DNA from: Pelodera strongyloides
Lineage: Eukaryota > Nematoda > Chromadorea > Rhabditida > Rhabditidae
Assembly (NCBI GenBank): GCA_036852015.1
Contig: JAANDG010000506.1
Coordinates: forward strand, 1-64,000
Reading direction: 5' to 3'
DNA length: 64,000 bases
Position 1 is the stretch's first letter, and each line of letters opens with the position of its first letter. A model generated the notes under the pieces. The model searched no databases and was not told where the DNA came from. It saw nothing but the letters and a program-made list of their open reading frames with translations. The position numbers and the translations under genes are program-made. Positions 60,001 to 64,000 of this stretch are shown one piece after another.

Positions 60001-62985
60001 CGCTCTTGGTTTTCTGCTGAATTCCATAGATACCTTCTATTATAGGCCCGCAGATGCCTTCAGTCAGAAATCCAGCGCCGATCGCCTCTGTGAATCCAAG
60101 TTCCAATCCGGCAGCTCGAGTCGCCCAATCTGGTTTGTTCCTCTACTCATGCCTAGTTACAAGAAAATTGCCTACAAAACAGAAAAAAATAAGTGCAGTT
60201 GCAGCGTACTTGATTGAACTTGGTATAATTTTCGCTTTCTAAACGGTAAATAAAAACAACCATATGTAGTCTTCGTTTTCTTCACGCTTTTTTCGACTAC
60301 ATAATAATTTCAGCTATTCTCAGTATTCATTTCTTGTTTAGTAATGAGTCCTTCTATTGTACGTTCACCCGTCCTCTATACGGCACCAGCGATTTCACCT
60401 CTCGCTTCCTCGCAGAGTATGTTTCAACAATCTGATAGACAAATATTCATGCCACTCTGTTTTTCTGGATCACAAAGTTTTAAACAAAGAAGCACTTCTT
60501 CAGTAGTTTTTAACAAAGCTCTTCTGAAGCTTTTTTTTTACAAATCGACGCCTCGTTTAGGTGTTTCGCCAGGGGTGGTCACGGCTATACAGGCGCCCTC
60601 GCCACAACTTGTGAATATCGTCCGTGTTAACCAAGGTTTGTGTTTTTAGGGTTGACCAGTAAACAAAAAAAAAGGGAATTAGTAGAAAAAAAGATTACTT
60701 TACTGGGATTTTACCTTAATTTGTGTTATTGTCATATTTTTTCTCACTTATTTCAGCGTCGCCCATTGTTATCAATCCGCCACAGGGTGTCCACTCAGTA
60801 GCCACGCAAGGCAAGTTTTCTCTCATTTTTATTTACTACTTCTTGTACCTTGTACCACCCCTAAAACACTAAAACGACGATGCTGATATATGATATCTGC
60901 TTACAGCTTACGTGTACTGAGAAGATTTGGTTGCCTCTCCTCCTTTAGTACACAATAGTGTATCTTCATTTGAACGGCTCAAAACCGTTTGAACAGTTTA
61001 CTGTTATGTTTTGCTTAAATTTACAGCGGGGAGCAAATTTACAGCGGGGAGCCTTCGCGTCGCCGGAACTCAGCCATCGGCCCAGCAACAACGTGGTAAA
61101 TGTTTCTCTCTCTCTCTCTCTCTCTGTTTCAGTGAATAAGTGTGGATTAAGGGTTCACACTTCAGATCACCCCCTTTGTTTATGCCTGATATGTGTAGTT
61201 CACCATTGTTCACCAAATGAAAACCACAATCAGCACAAAAAGTTTCCAAATTAAGGACCCCAGAGTCTGTAGTTTGCTGATAGTGGATAGACTTGATATG
61301 AATCCCCTTTCTATACGACATCTGGTGTAGTCGATAGTAAAATAGCGATATAGGCAAGAGAGGTAGGGAAAAAAACCGGTCTCTAACTGACGTTATCTCC
61401 ACATCTTTATCAGACTTTGACTCTATTTTCCTATAGCGCTATTTTCCGGTCGGCTACAGAGCACCCCTTTCTATTCGACAGCTCTGTGGCTCTGTCGAAT
61501 ACAACGCTTTTTCAAATCAAGTATATCAAAAATCAGCAAACTGCAAACTTCGGGATGCTTGACTTGGGAACTTTTTTACTGATTGTGATTTATTTTCGGT
61601 GAACTACACATATAAAAAATAAACAAAGGGGTGATCTGAAGTCTGAAGTGACCCCATCCCTTTATGGCAACGGTAGTAAGAAATGGAGAGAAAAAAAGTC
61701 CGTGTTGGGTTGTTCGCGGCCACTTTTTACCACAAAATCATTTAAAGAATTTCTCCTAAAATGAAGTTTTCCCGTAACATATTTAGGAAATTTTGGACTA
61801 ATTAAAAAATGTAGTAGTTTTTATTTCGTCCCAATATTACAGGGTCATCGTCAAGCTCAACCGATTTGAGGTCTACGGATAAGAAAAATGCTCCAAAGAG
61901 ACGGCAGCCGAAAAGTGATGATACGCTGCGAGGAGTACCATCTGACGTCTTCCCACTGAGGGCTGGTAAATCATTTAATAATAAGAACATTTTATTTTAA
62001 TAATAAGAACATATACATGAAAAATGAGGGAGAAAATTAGACAGACGCCTAGCTATTTATGTATGTGCTGCTCTCTAGGCACACAATTCCAATCTGTAGG
62101 CACAAAATTCACGCAGTATTCAGCAATTTACCATAGCGGGTCATACCCAACTAACTATCGCAGTTGTCACGCTCCTTCGCGCTGATTGGCCAGTATGCTC
62201 TAGTGGGCGTGGCAATTCGTTATTGGCCAATCAGCGCGAATGGGCGTGACAACTGCGATAGATTTTTGGGTATGACTGGCCATGGTAAATTGCTGGTAAC
62301 CGCGTAAATGTTGTACCAACAAATTGGAAAAAAATTGCATCCTACCATGTTTAGACGGAAAATCAGATAGAGCATCAAAAATAGCTGAAATGGGCCTGGC
62401 CCTTTAACCTTGCGAGTTGCAATTAATTTTTAGAATAAACAGATTCATGGAAATGAGCAAAGCACGAGCAAATGTATGCATGTATGCTATGCGTCTGTCA
62501 TTTTGGCTGTCACCTTATGGGCGTAAAAATTAAATTCGAATTAACTGTTTTTCTTTATAGTCGCAACCCAACAGTCGCGATCCGATGATCAGATAAGTGA
62601 TGCAACACAATCAGCATCACAGCGTTCAGCAGGTAAATAAACCTTTATTAAACACAAATTAATTAATTTCTAATTAATTAATTAATACAAATTAATTAAT
62701 TTCCAGAGAAAGACTGCTTTTTGAGCAACACTTGCTAAGCCTCGTTCATTATAGCTGAATAGAATTTCTTCTTGAACTATCGAGGGCTTTTTACCCTATT
62801 TTTTTGTTTAATTTCCTTTGTTAGCGCGATAGCGCTTACATAGTTTGGGTTTAATTTTATGTTTAGGACAGCAGGTGTCGGTAACACAGAGATCGGGGGT
62901 AAGCGCCGCAACGCAGTCTGGAAGCAGAAAACGTAGGCTGAACTATTTGTTTGTGTATTTAACGGATTGTATGAGATATGGGTAA
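51018..62985 (+). CDS. Large Ala/Pro/Ser/Gln-rich protein, 16 exons, 515 residues
   Basis: Exons: 51018-51149 (ATG chosen; MIQIN upstream is an alternative), 52458-52577, 53028-53183, 53625-53744, 54004-54046, 58072-58209, 58336-58446, 59417-59488, 60046-60132, 60342-60416, 60561-60635, 60757-60810, 61045-61095, 61843-61965, 62561-62632, 62867-62985 (TAA). Total 1548 nt, every junction in frame; from the fifth exon on, all introns are phase 1. The first 150 residues look folded and helical (for example SLKDAFANSRLDETLFTPIV). Then comes a run of 14 Ala, an ST(A)n exon and a long low-complexity tail of Ala/Asn/Ser, Pro/Val and Ser/Gln exons. The tail ends in basic clusters (KKNAPKRRQPK, SGSRKRRL) that may act in nuclear localisation. 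No family is recognised. One intron uses a GC donor and one acceptor was duplicated by a SINE. The start and the first donor are the least certain. Confidence 0.65.
51599..51682 (+). repeat. Two-copy tandem duplication of about 43 bp
   Basis: AAATTTCTCTCGCGCCCTCC with CTTTTTCTTTGCTG is repeated at once with two substitutions, in the first intron of the low-complexity protein gene. Confidence 0.9.
53366..53536. repeat. Palindromic MITE, TGGGGTTTCC family, copy 3
   Basis: Ends TATGGGGTTTCCAACTAT and CATGGAAACCCCATAA. It matches 12925-13090 closely, including GACCCATGTATTA and GAAGGGAACGCACAG. Lies in an intron. Confidence 0.88.
53873..53995 (+). repeat. GAGGGAAACTCCCTGTC hairpin repeats
   Basis: TTGAGGGAGACTCCCTGCCA, then TTGAGGGAAACTCCCTGTCA twice, with GAGGGA pairing with TCCCTG-type arms. 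They occupy the short intron between the two poly-Ala exons. Confidence 0.85.
56128..56420 (+). repeat. Spaced direct repeat
   Basis: AAAAATCCAGACATTTTTCT through ATGGCGCTTAGAA (about 100 bp) occurs twice, about 180 bp apart, with several substitutions. Confidence 0.85.
57013..57115. repeat. Short GGGCGCGTTCGGG-type fold-back
   Basis: Left end TTTAGGGCGCGTTCGGGTTG; a perfect internal hairpin around GGACCTTTCCGAAAGGTCC. Diverged or deleted relative of the Harbinger-like MITEs. Confidence 0.65.
57415..57545 (+). repeat. Two-copy tandem repeat
   Basis: GGGCGAGGCCCAATATCGGG followed by GTGC.CCACGGTAAAATC occurs twice with a period of about 61 bp. Confidence 0.85.
57690..57835. repeat. Clustered inverted GGCAATATTGCC/GGCAACATTGCC repeats
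   Basis: GCAATGTTGCC, GGCAATATTGCCGCGTAAAG and GGCAACATTGCCGCGTAAAG occur within 150 bp. Each is self-complementary at its core. Confidence 0.8.
59163..59411 (+). mobile_element. tRNA-derived SINE inserted at a splice acceptor
   Basis: The tRNA-like head starts GGAGGGG, has an A-box TGACGCAGTGG, a B-box GGTTCGATTCC with a 5-bp T stem, and a closing CCCCTCC that pairs with the first seven bases. An unrelated body of about 170 bp and a pyrimidine-rich CTCTTCTATC tail follow. It is flanked by a perfect 12-bp direct repeat TTTAGTCGCTGG (59151-59162 and 59412-59423), the target duplication. The duplicated bases include the 3' splice site and first seven bases of an exon of the low-complexity protein gene. 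Confidence 0.9.
61027..61044 (+). promoter_or_regulatory. Tandem 3' splice acceptors 18 bp apart
   Basis: AATTTACAGCGGGGAGC is repeated, placing AG at 61025-61026 and 61043-61044. Use of the first adds exactly six codons (AGSKFT-type) without changing frame, so both isoforms would be open. Confidence 0.7.
61140..61675. repeat. 540-bp palindromic element in an intron
   Basis: TAAGGGTTCACACTTCAGAT with ACCCCCTTTGTTTATG on the left pairs with AAACAAAGGGGTGATCTGAA and ACCCCATCCCTTTA on the right. Inner pairs include GTAGTTCACC/GGTGAACTAC. No coding capacity. Confidence 0.85.
62125..62300. repeat. Palindrome, GCTGGCCAATCAGCGCG type
   Basis: AGCAATTTACCAT, GGGTCATACCCAA, CTATCGCAGTTGTCACGC and GCGCTGATTGGCCA on the left are mirrored on the right. 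A one-sided terminus GGGCCTGGCCCTTTAA at about 62392-62408 suggests that it is part of a larger TTAA-type element. Confidence 0.85.
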
Positions 62986-64000
62986 ATAGAACATTACATC
63001 GATATTACCGCTCAAATTACATCATGAATGCTCAAATGCCGTATTTTCGGACCGTCATACATAGCATAAAAAATGTGAGCTATGTTTATATTTGTAACTC
63101 TACAATTAGAAAATTACAGTCAGTTGAAAGTACGACATCAGTTTTAAAGCGACAGTTGTCGTGTCTAAAATATACATCTGCCGGTCAACCATAGGCCTTC
63201 AAGCTTTCCGCAATAGTGCTTGTCTATTAAATCTCAAATAATAAGAATATTCCGTCAGGATTGTCCACTGACGGAGCTGATGCGAAGCCAGACGGTGTTC
63301 CAGAAAAGAAAACCCGCAGAGACTAAATATACAATGCACTCGCAGACGGTTAGTAACAATTCCGAGAACATAAGAAAAGAAAGGCATGGTAGATTGACTT
63401 ACTACAACGAAAACTAAAGGAACAAGTTGAAATGTCGCTAGGAATGTTACCTTGTACTTAGGTGTATTATGAGATTATTTATTTTTAAGATTTGAATACA
63501 TCATATCATGATGCTTGTATGGACTTTACTTTCCTGCAAATGGACATCTTTGTTACTGTAGAGTTTTCATGCACACATACGAGGGTGGATGTTTTTGAAC
63601 GTATATGTTTCTTATTTTTTATTACATATGACTTTATGCGGGATCAGCTATGGGAGGTATGGTTACTTTTTAAATATATGCGTCGGATTACAAATCTAAT
63701 AAGTCTAAGGCTACGGAGTACCCGGAAATATAATAGGTGTTAGCTTGAGCTTGAATGGAAAACGAAAACTCCGGAAAACTAACTGAACAAACTGTGTGCA
63801 CTACGTGCCTCATGATCAGTAATAATCAACACTGATCCTTAATTTTTGTGGGATTAGTATCAGATTATAACTCGTTTCTTATGCTTTACTTGTTCTCTGA
63901 ATAAACGTTTATGCATGGTGCAACTTAAAAGAATAATCTAAAAAATTAACAACTTGTTCACGTTAAAAATTTTGCAACGAACTACAAGTCATTTTCAGTG
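62986..64000. other. 3' flank of the low-complexity protein gene
   Basis: No convincing open frame. AATAAA at about 63900 could serve as a distant polyadenylation signal; no nearer canonical signal was noticed. Confidence 0.35.

Overview
This looks like a eukaryotic, AT-rich, intron-rich genomic window, most probably from a nematode. Acceptors are mostly TTTCAG or TTTTAG. Several coding starts sit directly behind an acceptor-like AG, as trans-splice sites do. There is a short interstitial TTAGGC-type telomere-like run at 18.55 kb, a p24 cargo receptor of the SEL-9/TMED2 type, and a small saposin-like secreted protein. The species cannot be named from the sequence alone.

Layout. 1-7.57 kb is one huge imperfect inverted repeat (arms of about 3.5 kb, 446-bp spacer) with no recognised gene. 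7.6-13.2 kb is repeat-rich (tRNA-derived fragments, minisatellites, a TTAA-flanked palindromic MITE) with one candidate terminal exon. 13.25-17.67 kb (minus) is a ten-exon gene for a secreted Gly/Tyr/acidic protein of 348 residues. 21.4-22.3 kb (plus) is a three-exon saposin-like gene. 23.4-29.3 kb (minus) is a multi-exon KH-domain RNA-binding protein. 30.7-36.9 kb (minus) is the complete six-exon TMED2/SEL-9 homologue, with an LTR element in intron 1 and a MITE abutting its 5' end. 38.6-40.9 kb (minus) is an ELMO-domain gene. 41-50.6 kb is mostly repeats, with weak exon candidates. 51.0-63.0 kb (plus) is a sixteen-exon gene for a low-complexity Ala/Pro/Ser/Gln-rich protein, many of whose introns are phase 1.

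The recognised genes are housekeeping or developmental (ER-Golgi cargo transport, RNA binding, ELMO-type GAP or scaffold) plus two secreted proteins. They do not form an obvious pathway. The striking part of the window is its mobile DNA: at least six families of palindromic MITEs (TTAA- and TAA-flanked), a non-autonomous LTR element with an intact 5-bp target duplication, a tRNA-derived SINE whose target duplication copied a splice acceptor, a recurrent motif attached to microsatellites, and the 7.6-kb palindrome, whose arms are nearly identical near the centre and diverged outside.

Exon boundaries were placed by reading-frame continuity and GT/AG signals by eye. Where a junction did not close, this is stated.
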